Shown here: positions 8,580-16,058 of the stretch, in pieces
How positions within the stretch are numbered: the stretch's first letter is position 1
Layout of the letters: each line of letters begins with the position of its first letter
Assembly (NCBI RefSeq): GCF_965214215.1
Contig: NZ_CBDCBD010000003.1
Span: 1,054,001-1,118,000, forward strand
DNA from: Poriferisodalis sp965214215
GTDB taxonomy: Bacteria; Actinomycetota; Acidimicrobiia; Acidimicrobiales; Poriferisodalaceae
DNA length: 64,000 nt
Direction: 5' to 3'
The notes under the pieces: generated by a model
The model's database searches: none
The model's input: the letters and a program-made list of their open reading frames with translations, nothing else
What the model was told of the DNA's origin: nothing
Program-made: the position numbers and the translations under genes

Positions 8580-10084
8580 GGGCCATGCTCGACACCCGCG
8601 CCCTGCGGATCACCCGGTGGCTGCTGCAACAAGACCAGCCCCGCAGCACGGCCGCGCTCGCTTCGGATCTCGGACTGAGCCAGCGCGTCGTCCGCTACCG
8701 CCTCGACCAAGTCGAGCGGTTCCTCCTTGGGTGCGGCGCGGAACTGGCGCGCAAACGCGGTCAAGGATTGCTCGTCAATGCCTCGCCCGATGTTCGCTCA
8801 CGAATTGCCGCCGATATCCGGTCGTTGCCAGATGTGCCGCGGGTATATGCCCCGCCTGAACGGGTCCGGATACTCCTTGCCGCGCTGCTGTGGGAGGCGC
8901 CCGATGTGGTGTCCCTCGAGGAGCTCCACCTGGAGCTGGAAGTCTCGAAGACCTCGGCCCGGCGCGATCTGCAGAGCTGCGAGCCATGGCTGGAACGCAA
9001 CGGGCTTCCGCTGGTGCGACGCGCAGGTCGGGGAATCTCTGTTGTCGGCACCGAGCGACGTATCCGCCGCGTCACCGTGCAGCTCATACTCGAAGCAATC
9101 CCAGAAGAGGTCCTGCACCTGCAGCTTGCGGAGGCTCCGTCTGCAGCACAGCAGGCGACCGCTCGGATACCGGTCGGCCTGCTGGAGCGGATCTTCACGC
9201 TTCCCTTGGTCGAGACCGCTGCAATAGTCAGGTCCAGCGCGCTCGGCCAAACCCTCACCACGGGGCGCAGCGATGCGGTCTTTGCCCTGTATCTCGCAGT
9301 CTCGGTCGCCCGCATCCAAGCTGGCCGCAGCGTCGCACTCGATGCCGGCTCGCACCGCTCTGCAATGGACCATCCCATTGCCCGCAACGTCGCGGCGATC
9401 GTTCCGAGCTTGGAGCAGCTCGCCGGCGCCAGCCTGCCTGCTGCGGAGGTCGCAACGATCACCGAGTACCTGCTCGGACTCGACGCGCTCGACACCGCAC
9501 GTTCCAGCTCAGACTCGGTCGGCGACGATCTTCTCGACGAGATCATGCACCTTGCCGGCGAGCGGCTGCATACCGCTCTCGTCGATGATTCCGAGCTCAG
9601 GCGGGGACTGGCGTCCCATCTCGAGCGTCTCGGTGTCCGGATGCGCTACGGGTTGCCGATTCACAATCCGCTGCTCGACGAAGTGCGCGAGCGGTATCCC
9701 GATGTGTACGCGGTCGCCCGCGAGATGGCGTCGCTGATCACCGAGGCGATGCATGTGGCGGTCGCCCCCGACGAGATCGGCTTCATCACCATGTACCTCT
9801 CGGGTGCGATGGAGCGAGCCAGGCTGCGGCCGAGGCGTCGCGCCCTCGTCGTGTGCCCCAGCGGGATGGCCACCGTCTGGGTGCTCGTTTCGCGAATCAA
9901 GTCCGAGTTCCCCGAACTGGACCTTGTGCAGGTCCTGTCTGAACAAGGTTTCGAAGAAGTCCGCCATGACGACTTCGATTTGGTCATCTCGACGGTGCCG
10001 CTTGGGCCAAGCGACGTGCCAGTGGTGGTGGTCAGCCCCCTGCTGTCGACCACCGATGTCGCCCAGGTTGCCGCGTACGCCTGA
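8576..10084 (+). CDS. PRD-domain transcriptional activator, MtlR/BglG superfamily
   Basis: A 502-residue regulator. Order: winged helix-turn-helix at residues 5-50 (LASDLGLSQRVVRYRLDQVE), a second HTH around 105-145 (VSLEELHLELEVSKTSARRD), two PTS-regulation domains around 195-300 and 305-420, and an EIIB-like end with ALVVCPSGMATVW near residue 423. DNA-binding HTHs in place of an RNA-binding CAT domain make it a transcription factor of the MtlR/ManR sort, not an antiterminator. In that family, EI/HPr and EIIB phosphorylate the PRDs and tune activity to sugar supply. No C-terminal EIIA domain is present. Overlaps ptsI by 4 bp and precedes the EIIC gene. Its operator is unknown. Confidence 0.85.
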   Translation: MRAMLDTRALRITRWLLQQDQPRSTAALASDLGLSQRVVRYRLDQVERFLLGCGAELARKRGQGLLVNASPDVRSRIAADIRSLPDVPRVYAPPERVRILLAALLWEAPDVVSLEELHLELEVSKTSARRDLQSCEPWLERNGLPLVRRAGRGISVVGTERRIRRVTVQLILEAIPEEVLHLQLAEAPSAAQQATARIPVGLLERIFTLPLVETAAIVRSSALGQTLTTGRSDAVFALYLAVSVARIQAGRSVALDAGSHRSAMDHPIARNVAAIVPSLEQLAGASLPAAEVATITEYLLGLDALDTARSSSDSVGDDLLDEIMHLAGERLHTALVDDSELRRGLASHLERLGVRMRYGLPIHNPLLDEVRERYPDVYAVAREMASLITEAMHVAVAPDEIGFITMYLSGAMERARLRPRRRALVVCPSGMATVWVLVSRIKSEFPELDLVQVLSEQGFEEVRHDDFDLVISTVPLGPSDVPVVVVSPLLSTTDVAQVAAYA

Positions 10085-10239
10085 TCCTGTCGCTGTCCCA
10101 GCCGGTCGCCTGAGAGGCAAATGTCTCCCGTTGCGACGTCACCATCGGCCGATTGGTGTTGAGGCAAAGCGCGGCGCGCGCACCGGAATGTCACTGTCGA
10201 CCGGTGCCGTATTGGCAGTAGAGCCGGGTGGGCCCCAAG

Positions 10240-10260
10240 GGCGATGATGTTCCCATCGCC
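10240..10260. promoter_or_regulatory. short inverted repeat before the EIIC gene
   Basis: Arms GGCGATG (10240-10246) and CATCGCC (10254-10260) flank a 7-bp centre, 21 bp before the EIIC start. The 197-bp spacer 10085-10281 is the longest gap in the operon and could hold an internal promoter for the transporter genes. Activity is not shown by the sequence. Confidence 0.3.
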
Positions 10261-10281
10261 TGAAGCAAGGGGGTTCTACGA

Positions 10282-11415
10282 ATGCTTCAACGTGTCCAAC
10301 GTTTTGGCGGGTTCTTGTCGAGCATGGTCATACCGAATATCGGTGCGTTCATCGCTTGGGGGTTGATCACCGCCCTGTTCATTCCGACGGGTTGGCTAGC
10401 CAAGACCAACCTCGACTGGGACTGGGATGCCATCACCGGCAACACCGTCGGCCCGATGATCAAGTACTTGCTGCCGATGCTCGTCGCCTATACGGGCGGC
10501 AAGCTGATCCATGGTCATAGGGGGGGGGTGCTGGGCGCTGTTGCTGTGCTCGGCGTCATCGGCGGTGCCTCGTTCGAGTTGTCGTCCGGTGCTGTCGGCG
10601 ATCCGCCGCAGTTCCTCGGTGCCATGGTTATCGGCCCACTCGCCGGCTGGGTGATGAGAGAGATCGACAAGTACCTGGAGGACAAGCGTCCTGCGGGCTT
10701 CGAGATGCTCATCAACAACTTCTCCCAAGGCATTGCGGGCGTCATCTTGGCGATGCTCGGTTATGTGGTCATCGGCCCCATCATGTCAAGCCTCGCGACG
10801 GCGTTCGGCAACATGGTCGAGGGCATCAGCGATGCCGGCTTGCTGCCGCTGATGGATCTGCCCATCGAGGTCGGCAAGGTGCTGTTCCTCAACAACGCCA
10901 TCAACCACGGGGTGCTCACGCCACTGGGCAGCACCGACGTGGCGGAGACGGGCCGCTCCATCTACTACATGCTCGAGTCGAATCCCGGACCTGGTCTGGG
11001 GCTGCTGCTTGCGTACTGGTTTGCCGGCAAGGGGTTGGCCAAGCTGTCTGCTCCAGGTTCCATCATCATCCACTTCCTCGGTGGCATCCACGAGGTGTAC
11101 TTCCCGTATGTCCTGATGAACCCGGTGATGATCGGCGCCATGTGGGCCGGGGGCATCGTGGCCGACATCGTGTTCGTCATCTTCGATGCAGGCCTCACCG
11201 GGCCGCCGTCGCCGGGCAGCATCTTCGCCTACATCTCGTTCTTGCCGTCCAGCGGCGGGGCCGTTGCAGGCGTGTTCCTCGGCATTGCAGCAGGGGCCGC
11301 AGCCGCGTTCGTAGTCGGCGCGATCCTCTTGAGGCTGTTCCCGGTCCCAGAGATCGACGACAGCGACGACGACACCTCGCTCGACGATGCGATGGAAGGC
11401 GTCCCGCTGAGCTGA
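10282..11415 (+). CDS. PTS mannitol-type transporter subunit EIIC
   Basis: The membrane channel that carries the sugar alcohol and presents it to EIIB for phosphorylation. It has 377 residues and the mannitol-family opening VQRFGGFLSSMVIPNIGAF, then AWGLITALFIPTGW. Further family segments are FLNNAINHGVLTPLG around residue 200, NPGPGLGLLLAYW around 236 and HFLGGIHEVYFPYV around 265. It ends after the membrane domain with a short acidic tail, so EIIB is a separate protein here, not the fused EIICBA of MtlA. The AAGGGGG site at 10267-10273 supports ATG 10282. Mannitol is the family type; the real substrate may be another hexitol, because no mannitol-1-phosphate dehydrogenase (MtlD) gene is nearby. 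Confidence 0.92.
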   Translation: MLQRVQRFGGFLSSMVIPNIGAFIAWGLITALFIPTGWLAKTNLDWDWDAITGNTVGPMIKYLLPMLVAYTGGKLIHGHRGGVLGAVAVLGVIGGASFELSSGAVGDPPQFLGAMVIGPLAGWVMREIDKYLEDKRPAGFEMLINNFSQGIAGVILAMLGYVVIGPIMSSLATAFGNMVEGISDAGLLPLMDLPIEVGKVLFLNNAINHGVLTPLGSTDVAETGRSIYYMLESNPGPGLGLLLAYWFAGKGLAKLSAPGSIIIHFLGGIHEVYFPYVLMNPVMIGAMWAGGIVADIVFVIFDAGLTGPPSPGSIFAYISFLPSSGGAVAGVFLGIAAGAAAAFVVGAILLRLFPVPEIDDSDDDTSLDDAMEGVPLS

Positions 11416-11457
11416 AGTACGCGGAGGTTGTGCAGACCCCCAGATGAGCGCAGCCTG

Positions 11458-11502
11458 AGGAGGCCGGGGCGGTTCAGGTTTGCTGACCGCCCCGGTCCTC
11501 CT
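11458..11502 (+). terminator. strong stem-loop between EIIC and EIIB genes
   Basis: The arms 11458-11477 and 11483-11502 pair almost perfectly (19 of 20 positions, each arm with one unpaired base) around a 5-nt loop. No T-run follows, so it is more likely a partial terminator or an RNA-protecting hairpin that lowers EIIB/EIIA/HPr relative to EIIC, or the reverse by stabilising the distal message. Which of these applies cannot be read from sequence. Confidence 0.6.
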
Positions 11503-11582
11503 AATCTCGATGGCACCGTTTCCCTGCGTGCTGGGGGCGTACGGGGGGCGCCAGTGTCTGAGGTACCGACCGGAGGTCAACG

Positions 11583-11912
11583 ATGACGGAGCGAGTAACC
11601 AAGACAGCGAACGACGTGAAGCTGATCGTGTTCGCCTGCGAAGCAGGGATGGGCAGCAGCCTCATGGGCGCGAATCAGTTGAAGAAGCTGGTCAAGAAGG
11701 CGAAGCTCGACATCACCGTCGTGCATCGGCCCGTGGGGCAGCTCGCAGACGATGCCGATGTGATCGTCGTTCATCAAGGTCTCGCGAAGCAGGCGAAGGA
11801 GAAAGTTCCCACGGCGGCCATCGTGCCGTTCGTCCTGTTCATGAATGACCCGTCGGTGAAGCAACTCGTCGCGACGCTGAAGGCCGGTGATCCGGTCGTG
11901 TCGAAGATCTGA
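11583..11912 (+). CDS. PTS mannitol-type subunit EIIB
   Basis: A cytoplasmic phosphocarrier of 109 residues that accepts phosphate from EIIA on a cysteine and gives it to the sugar in EIIC. The active-site loop is FACEAGMGSSLMG with C19 as the phosphorylated residue, and the rest follows the mannitol EIIB pattern (LVKKAKLDITVVHRPVG, DVIVVHQGLA). It follows EIIC by 167 bp, including a strong stem-loop, and is 8 bp before EIIA. The start is the ATG at 11583 after a GGAGG site at 11571-11575. Confidence 0.92.
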   Translation: MTERVTKTANDVKLIVFACEAGMGSSLMGANQLKKLVKKAKLDITVVHRPVGQLADDADVIVVHQGLAKQAKEKVPTAAIVPFVLFMNDPSVKQLVATLKAGDPVVSKI

Positions 11913-11920
11913 GCCCTGGC

Positions 11921-12388
11921 GTGGACGGCAGCGCAGACGGCGGCCTCGGGTCTGTCCTGACTCGAGCGGATGTCGTGCTCGGGTGCAGCGCGAATTCCAT
12001 GGACGAGGCCATCGAGCACGCGGGCAGTCTGCTCGTCAATCGCGGCTCGGTCACTCCCCCCTACGTCGAGGGGATGAAGCAGCGGGAGCGGGTTGTCTCG
12101 ACCTATCTGGGCAACGGTGTCGCCCTGCCCCATGGGGTGAACGAGAGCAAGGAATTCATCCGGACGACGGGGATCGTGCTCGCTCAGTATCCCGAGGGCG
12201 TCGACTGGGGGCAGGGGACGGCCTATCTGGTGGTCGGGCTGGCGGCGGTCGGCGACGATCACGTACGCGTCCTGTCCCAGCTGGCGGAGATACTGCAAGA
12301 CGAGGAGTTGTGCGAAGAGCTGGCGCAAACCGGCGATGCTGACTTCGTCTACGACCAGCTGAGCGCTGCACCACCCGACGACGATTGA
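11921..12388 (+). CDS. PTS mannitol/fructose-type subunit EIIA
   Basis: Cytoplasmic phosphocarrier of 155 residues between HPr and EIIB. The phosphorylated histidine is H71 in GNGVALPHG, the hallmark of the fructose-mannitol EIIA family. It also has the TPPYVEGM segment before it and a VRVLSQLAEIL helix after it. GTG at 11921 is the start; it lies 8 bp after EIIB, so the two are probably coupled. It ends in an acidic PPDDD tail and is 21 bp from HPr. Confidence 0.93.
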   Translation: MDGSADGGLGSVLTRADVVLGCSANSMDEAIEHAGSLLVNRGSVTPPYVEGMKQRERVVSTYLGNGVALPHGVNESKEFIRTTGIVLAQYPEGVDWGQGTAYLVVGLAAVGDDHVRVLSQLAEILQDEELCEELAQTGDADFVYDQLSAAPPDDD

Positions 12389-12409
12389 CCGCAGGAACTG
12401 GAGATTTCG

Positions 12410-12673
12410 ATGGACTCAGTGTTCGCCGAGGTGGTCATCACCAATCCCCATGGCCTTCACGCCCGACCGGCGGCCGTCATGGTCGAGAGGCTGAAGACCA
12501 TCGATGCGGAAGTCAGGATCGAGGCTGGCCAAAAGACGGCCAGCGCAGCGAGCATCATGAGCGTGCTCGCGCTCGGAGCAGGGACCGGTGACACCGCACG
12601 TGTGCACTCCCAGGGACCGCAGGCGCAAGCCGCGCTTGAGGCTGTCGTGGCCATTCTCACCGAGGAGGAGTGA
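12410..12673 (+). CDS. ptsH: PTS phosphocarrier protein HPr
   Basis: An 87-residue HPr that moves phosphate from Enzyme I to EIIA. The catalytic histidine is H17 in NPHGLHARPAA. The second regulatory region ASIMSVLALG keeps the serine (S48) that HPr kinase phosphorylates in Firmicutes; no kinase gene is seen in this window. With ptsI and EIIABC in the same operon the phosphorelay needs no outside component. Unlike many actinobacteria, where ptsH and ptsI are placed apart from the sugar-specific genes, everything is together here. Confidence 0.95.
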   Translation: MDSVFAEVVITNPHGLHARPAAVMVERLKTIDAEVRIEAGQKTASAASIMSVLALGAGTGDTARVHSQGPQAQAALEAVVAILTEEE

Positions 12674-12674
12674 C

Positions 12675-12977
12675 ATGAGCCGACTCAACCATGACGAACT
12701 CATTGCATCAGTTGTGGCAGCGGTTGGGGCATCAGCCGATGCCTCGGGCGCGGCCGATCTCGTCTTCGACAAGGGCTCCATCGTTGTCGCGGCGAGCGCC
12801 GACGACCTGAAGGGCGCTTTCAAGCGTGTGAAGAAGATCGACGGCTACCGGTGGGTGGCCATCAACCGCGCCGACTTGTTCGGTGCGAACCCGCTTTCCC
12901 TCGGGTCCAAGGCCGGGATCATCGACGCCCATGGCGAGATTCTCAAGAACGCAGACATACCCCGCAGGAAGGTCTGA
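12675..12977 (+). CDS. small protein at end of PTS operon, unknown function
   Basis: A 100-residue soluble protein whose ATG lies one base after the ptsH stop and has an overlapping GAGGAG site, so it is the last member of the operon. It reads as an alpha/beta protein: helix at residues 4-20, strands DLVFDKGSIVVAA and YRWVAINRADLF, then GANPLSLGSKAGIIDAHG and a basic end. No cysteine pair, no histidine phosphorylation motif and no membrane segment. I do not recognise a family. Conservation next to PTS genes elsewhere would be the first thing to establish; a role in regulating the transporter is only suggested by position. Confidence 0.7.
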   Translation: MSRLNHDELIASVVAAVGASADASGAADLVFDKGSIVVAASADDLKGAFKRVKKIDGYRWVAINRADLFGANPLSLGSKAGIIDAHGEILKNADIPRRKV

Positions 12978-13076
12978 CCGCACGTCTGCGATGGCCGCGA
13001 GAGCGCCCGCACACGTTCACCGTGGATCGGCGCAGAATCGGCGCAGGGTGGCGCGAAGTCGCTAGCGTTGCGATCC

Positions 13077-13442
13077 GTGTCCGACCTCTTGCGGAGCTAT
13101 CTGACTGTCGCGATCTTCGGTGCAGCGGCAGTTCTGATGGCCTTCACGATGTTCGGCGTCGCCCGGATCCTGCGGCCGCAGCGACCGACGCGCCAGAAGC
13201 TGATCGCCTACGAAAGCGGCGTCGATCCGGTCGGCAGCGACTGGTCCCAGAGCCAGATCCGCTATTACGTCTTCGCGGTGCTCTTCGTCCTGTTCGACGT
13301 AGAGGCCGTGTTCATCTTCCCTTGGGCGACACGGCTCGAGGTGTATGCCCTGTTCGGCCTGGTCGAGATGGCGATCTTCATCTTCATCTTGGTGCTGGGC
13401 CTGTTCTACGCATGGCGCAAGGGCGTCCTGCGCTGGGTGTGA
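13077..13442 (+). CDS. nuoA: NADH-quinone oxidoreductase subunit A (NuoA)
   Basis: Small membrane subunit of complex I with three helices, about 121 residues. The conserved loop is KLIAYESGVDPVG, and the second helix region contains FDVEAVFIFPWA with the buried acidic residues of the proton path. GTG 13077 is chosen since the protein then starts just before the first helix; a TTG at 13068 is an alternative and neither has a good ribosome binding site. It begins a run of eleven nuo genes on the same strand. The preceding 99 bp separate it from the PTS operon and may hold its promoter, which I cannot locate. Confidence 0.93.
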   Translation: MSDLLRSYLTVAIFGAAAVLMAFTMFGVARILRPQRPTRQKLIAYESGVDPVGSDWSQSQIRYYVFAVLFVLFDVEAVFIFPWATRLEVYALFGLVEMAIFIFILVLGLFYAWRKGVLRWV

Positions 13443-13463
13443 GGGGCTGAGGGAAACCGCACG

Positions 13464-14057
13464 ATGGCACTGGTCGACAAGGTCAAATTGCCCAAGCCGC
13501 TCACCTGGCTGCTGAACTTCGGCCGGGCACGCTCGCTGTGGGTGTACCAGTGGGGTCTGGCCTGTTGCGCCATTGAGATGGGCGCCGCATTCGGCTCGCC
13601 CCGCTACGACGTCATGCGCCTGGGCGTCATCCCGTTCCCGGCCAGCCCGCGCCAAGCCGACCTGGTGGTGATCTCGGGCACCGTCACCGACAAGATGGCC
13701 CCGGTCATCCGGCGCCTGTACGAGCAGATGCCCGAGCCCAAGTACGTCATCTCGATGGGTTCATGCGCCAACTGCGGCGGTCCCTACTGGGACAGCTATT
13801 CGGTCACCAAGGGCGTCGATCAGATCATCCCGGTCGACGTGTACGTGCCCGGCTGCCCGCCACGGCCCGAAGCGCTGCTCGAAGGCATCGTGCTGTTGCA
13901 AGAGCGCATCCAGCGCGAAGACATCCAGGAACGCTGGCGAGGCGAGCCGATCGTGGTGCCGCCCTCGGCATCAGCATCGACACGTGTCCCGCCGACGGCG
14001 GGAGCATCAGGGGCAGTGCCGCCCTCGGCAACCGCCCCCGCGCAGGTGCAGGCGTAG
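13464..14057 (+). CDS. nuoB: NADH-quinone oxidoreductase subunit B (NuoB)
   Basis: Peripheral-arm subunit that binds cluster N2, the last iron-sulfur centre before quinone. Ligand cysteines are seen in GLACCAIEMG, SMGSCANCGG and VPGCPPRPE. The length of 197 residues exceeds the usual 160-180 because of a C-terminal tail of about 36 residues rich in Pro, Ser and Ala. That tail repeats VPPSA / VPPTAGAS / VPPSAT, and its DNA shows the direct repeat GTGCCGCCCTCGGCA at 13957 and 14017. The tail follows the last family motif and is probably dispensable. nuoC starts 2 bp after the stop. Confidence 0.97.
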   Translation: MALVDKVKLPKPLTWLLNFGRARSLWVYQWGLACCAIEMGAAFGSPRYDVMRLGVIPFPASPRQADLVVISGTVTDKMAPVIRRLYEQMPEPKYVISMGSCANCGGPYWDSYSVTKGVDQIIPVDVYVPGCPPRPEALLEGIVLLQERIQREDIQERWRGEPIVVPPSASASTRVPPTAGASGAVPPSATAPAQVQA

Positions 14058-14059
14058 CG

Positions 14060-14779
14060 ATGACGGACGCGACCGACGACGCGGCAGCGCCCGGCGATGA
14101 TGCCCGCGAAGCACTCGCCGCCGAACTGTCTGGGTTGCTCGGCGATGCGTTGGTCGAATCCCATATTGAGGCAGGCGAGAACCTCTGGCTGCGCGTCGAA
14201 GTCGAGCACTGGCACGCCGTGATGGCTGCGCTGCGCGACGCCGGGTTTGCCTACTTCGGGTTCCTGTCGGCCATCGACTGGACCGATGCCCCTGAAGGCC
14301 GCTACGAGGACACCGAATTCGATGCCGCGGGCGTCGGGACCGATGACGACGAAGCCGCCAGCGCCACTGCCGCCGAGACTGTGCGGCGGGGAGGCGGCGA
14401 GACACGCTTCCAGTTGCTGGCGCAGCTGCACTCGCCGGCCCGTCACGCCGCCGTTCTCATCAAGGCCGACTTGTCCGACGTCGACGGTGTGCCTGAACCG
14501 GTGCCGTCGATCATCGACATCTTCGCCGGCGCCGACTGGCATGAGCGGGAAGCCCACGAGATGTTCGGCATCGTCTTCGACGGTCACCCGAACCTGGAGC
14601 ACATCTACCTGCCCACCGAGTTCGAGGGCCACCCGCTGCGCAAAGACTTCCCGCTGCTGGCCCGTGCGGTCAAGCCGTGGCCTGGTGTGGTCGACATCGA
14701 AGAGATCCCGCCCGAGCTCGAAGCCCAGCTCGAAGCCGAAGTGATGGCCGAATTCGAGGCATCCGGAGCGGGCGCATGA
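14060..14779 (+). CDS. nuoC: NADH-quinone oxidoreductase subunit C (NuoC)
   Basis: The 30-kDa peripheral-arm subunit, 239 residues. The family signature is DWHEREAHEMFGIVFDGHP followed by the RKDFPL segment. An acidic insert rich in Asp and Ala (around residues 80-115) lengthens the middle of the protein. The start at 14060 follows nuoB by 2 bp. The stop overlaps a second ATG at 14776 that opens a 33-codon ORF rather than nuoD itself, a consequence of a 98-bp insertion described separately. NuoC and NuoD are separate proteins here, not fused. Confidence 0.95.
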   Translation: MTDATDDAAAPGDDAREALAAELSGLLGDALVESHIEAGENLWLRVEVEHWHAVMAALRDAGFAYFGFLSAIDWTDAPEGRYEDTEFDAAGVGTDDDEAASATAAETVRRGGGETRFQLLAQLHSPARHAAVLIKADLSDVDGVPEPVPSIIDIFAGADWHEREAHEMFGIVFDGHPNLEHIYLPTEFEGHPLRKDFPLLARAVKPWPGVVDIEEIPPELEAQLEAEVMAEFEASGAGA

Positions 14780-14883
14780 GTCCCGATTCCGTGGCACCGG
14801 CGATGTCTGATGGCGCTCGCAGGCTCGCGTCTGTGTCCAATTGTGCTCGCAGGCTCGCATCTGGAGCGGGCGCATGAGTCCCG
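14759..14883 (+). repeat. 98-bp insertion with 27-bp direct repeats at the nuoC-nuoD junction
   Basis: The 27-bp sequences 14759-14785 and 14857-14883 are identical except for one base, and each carries the ATGAGTCCCG of the nuoD start. The DNA between them holds two copies of a short element (14809-14833 and 14843-14863) with the core GCTCGCAGGCTCGC. Removing one 98-bp period restores a plain nuoC/nuoD ATGA overlap, so the arrangement looks like an insertion or tandem duplication that kept translational coupling. Confidence 0.8.
14776..14877 (+). CDS. 33-codon coupled mini-ORF between nuoC and nuoD
   Basis: Opens with an ATG overlapping the nuoC stop and closes with a TGA overlapping the nuoD ATG at 14874, so ribosomes can pass from nuoC through it to nuoD. 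The peptide starts MSPDSVAPAM and contains two copies of a motif, SDGARRLAS and NCARRLAS. The product is probably a by-product of the 98-bp insertion; a function is not implied. The SDGAR motif recurs in the tail of NuoI. Confidence 0.55.
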   Translation: MSPDSVAPAMSDGARRLASVSNCARRLASGAGA

Positions 14884-16058
14884 CAGCGGCATCGACGACG
14901 CTGCGCGAGCAGCAGGCCTACGTGGCGGCTCAGGCCGCCGACGCCCGCGTCAACATCGAGCTCGACACTGGCGACATGACGCTGAACATCGGCCCGCAGC
15001 ACCCCGCCACCCACGGCACGCTGCGCATCGCCTGCCGGCTCGACGGCGAGCAGGTCATCTCAGCCGAACCGCTGATGGGCTACATGCACCGTGGCTATGA
15101 GAAGCTCTGCGAGGTCCGCACCTACCCCCAGTGCACCACGCTGATCAACCGCATCGACTGGCTGGGCAGCTTCGCCAACGAAGTGCCGTTCATCTTGGCG
15201 GCCGAACAGCTGATGGGCGTCGAGGCCCCGCCCCGAGCGCAGTGGATCCGCACGATCCTGTTCGAGCTCAGCCGCATCGCCAATCTGTCGCTGTTCCTGG
15301 GCGACATGGGCGTGCAGGTCGGGGCGCTGACGCCGGTCTTCTTCGCCTTCCGCGACCGTGAGCGGGTGCTCAACCAGATCGAGGAAGTGACCGGCGGCCG
15401 CTTCCATCCCAACTTCGACCGTATTGGCGGTCTGAAGGATGACATCCCCCGCGGCTGGATTGCCGAGACGCACGCTGTCATGGCCAAGATGCGCGGCTTC
15501 TGCGACGAGATGGAAGACCTGCTGATGGGCAACGAGATCTTCCAGACTCGCTGCCGCAGCGTCGGCGTGATCCCCGGCGACGTGGCGCTGAGCTACGGCT
15601 TGTCGGGCGCCAACCTGCGAGCCAGCGGGGTCGACTGGGACCTGCGCCGAGACGCCAACCCGGGCCTCGCCTGGGACCAGATCGACTGGCGTGTGTGGAC
15701 ACACCCCGACGGCGACTCGTTCGCCCGCTACTGGGTGCGCCTGCAGGAGACCCGCGAGGCCACCAAGATTGTCGACCAGCTGCTCGACGCCATCCCCTCG
15801 GGCCCGATCATGGCCAAGGTGCCGCGCATCATCAAGGTGCCCGCCGGCGAGGCCTACGTCTCCACCGAGAACCCTCTGGGCGAGATGGGCTACTACGTCG
15901 TGTCCAAGGGCGGCCTCGAACCGTTCCGGGTGAAGATTCGCACGCCAAGCTTCAGCAACATCTCGATCGTGCCTTGGGTGATGCGAGGCACCTACGTGCC
16001 CGACATCATCACCATCCTCGGTTCGCTGTATTTCATCCTCGGGGACATCGACCGGTGA
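14874..16058 (+). CDS. nuoD: NADH-quinone oxidoreductase subunit D (NuoD)
   Basis: The 49-kDa peripheral-arm subunit that forms the quinone site with NuoB; 394 residues. It shows GPQHPATHGTLR, the quinone-site histidine region YMHRGYEKL, ENPLGEMGYYVVS and the C-terminal VPWVMRGTYVPDI ending ILGDIDR. ATG 14874 is chosen because the sequence before it is the inserted repeat; a CTG/ATG further upstream would add repeat-derived residues. It overlaps nuoH by 4 bp directly: there is no nuoE, nuoF or nuoG between nuoD and nuoH, where actinobacteria usually have them. Confidence 0.97.
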   Translation: MSPAAASTTLREQQAYVAAQAADARVNIELDTGDMTLNIGPQHPATHGTLRIACRLDGEQVISAEPLMGYMHRGYEKLCEVRTYPQCTTLINRIDWLGSFANEVPFILAAEQLMGVEAPPRAQWIRTILFELSRIANLSLFLGDMGVQVGALTPVFFAFRDRERVLNQIEEVTGGRFHPNFDRIGGLKDDIPRGWIAETHAVMAKMRGFCDEMEDLLMGNEIFQTRCRSVGVIPGDVALSYGLSGANLRASGVDWDLRRDANPGLAWDQIDWRVWTHPDGDSFARYWVRLQETREATKIVDQLLDAIPSGPIMAKVPRIIKVPAGEAYVSTENPLGEMGYYVVSKGGLEPFRVKIRTPSFSNISIVPWVMRGTYVPDIITILGSLYFILGDIDR

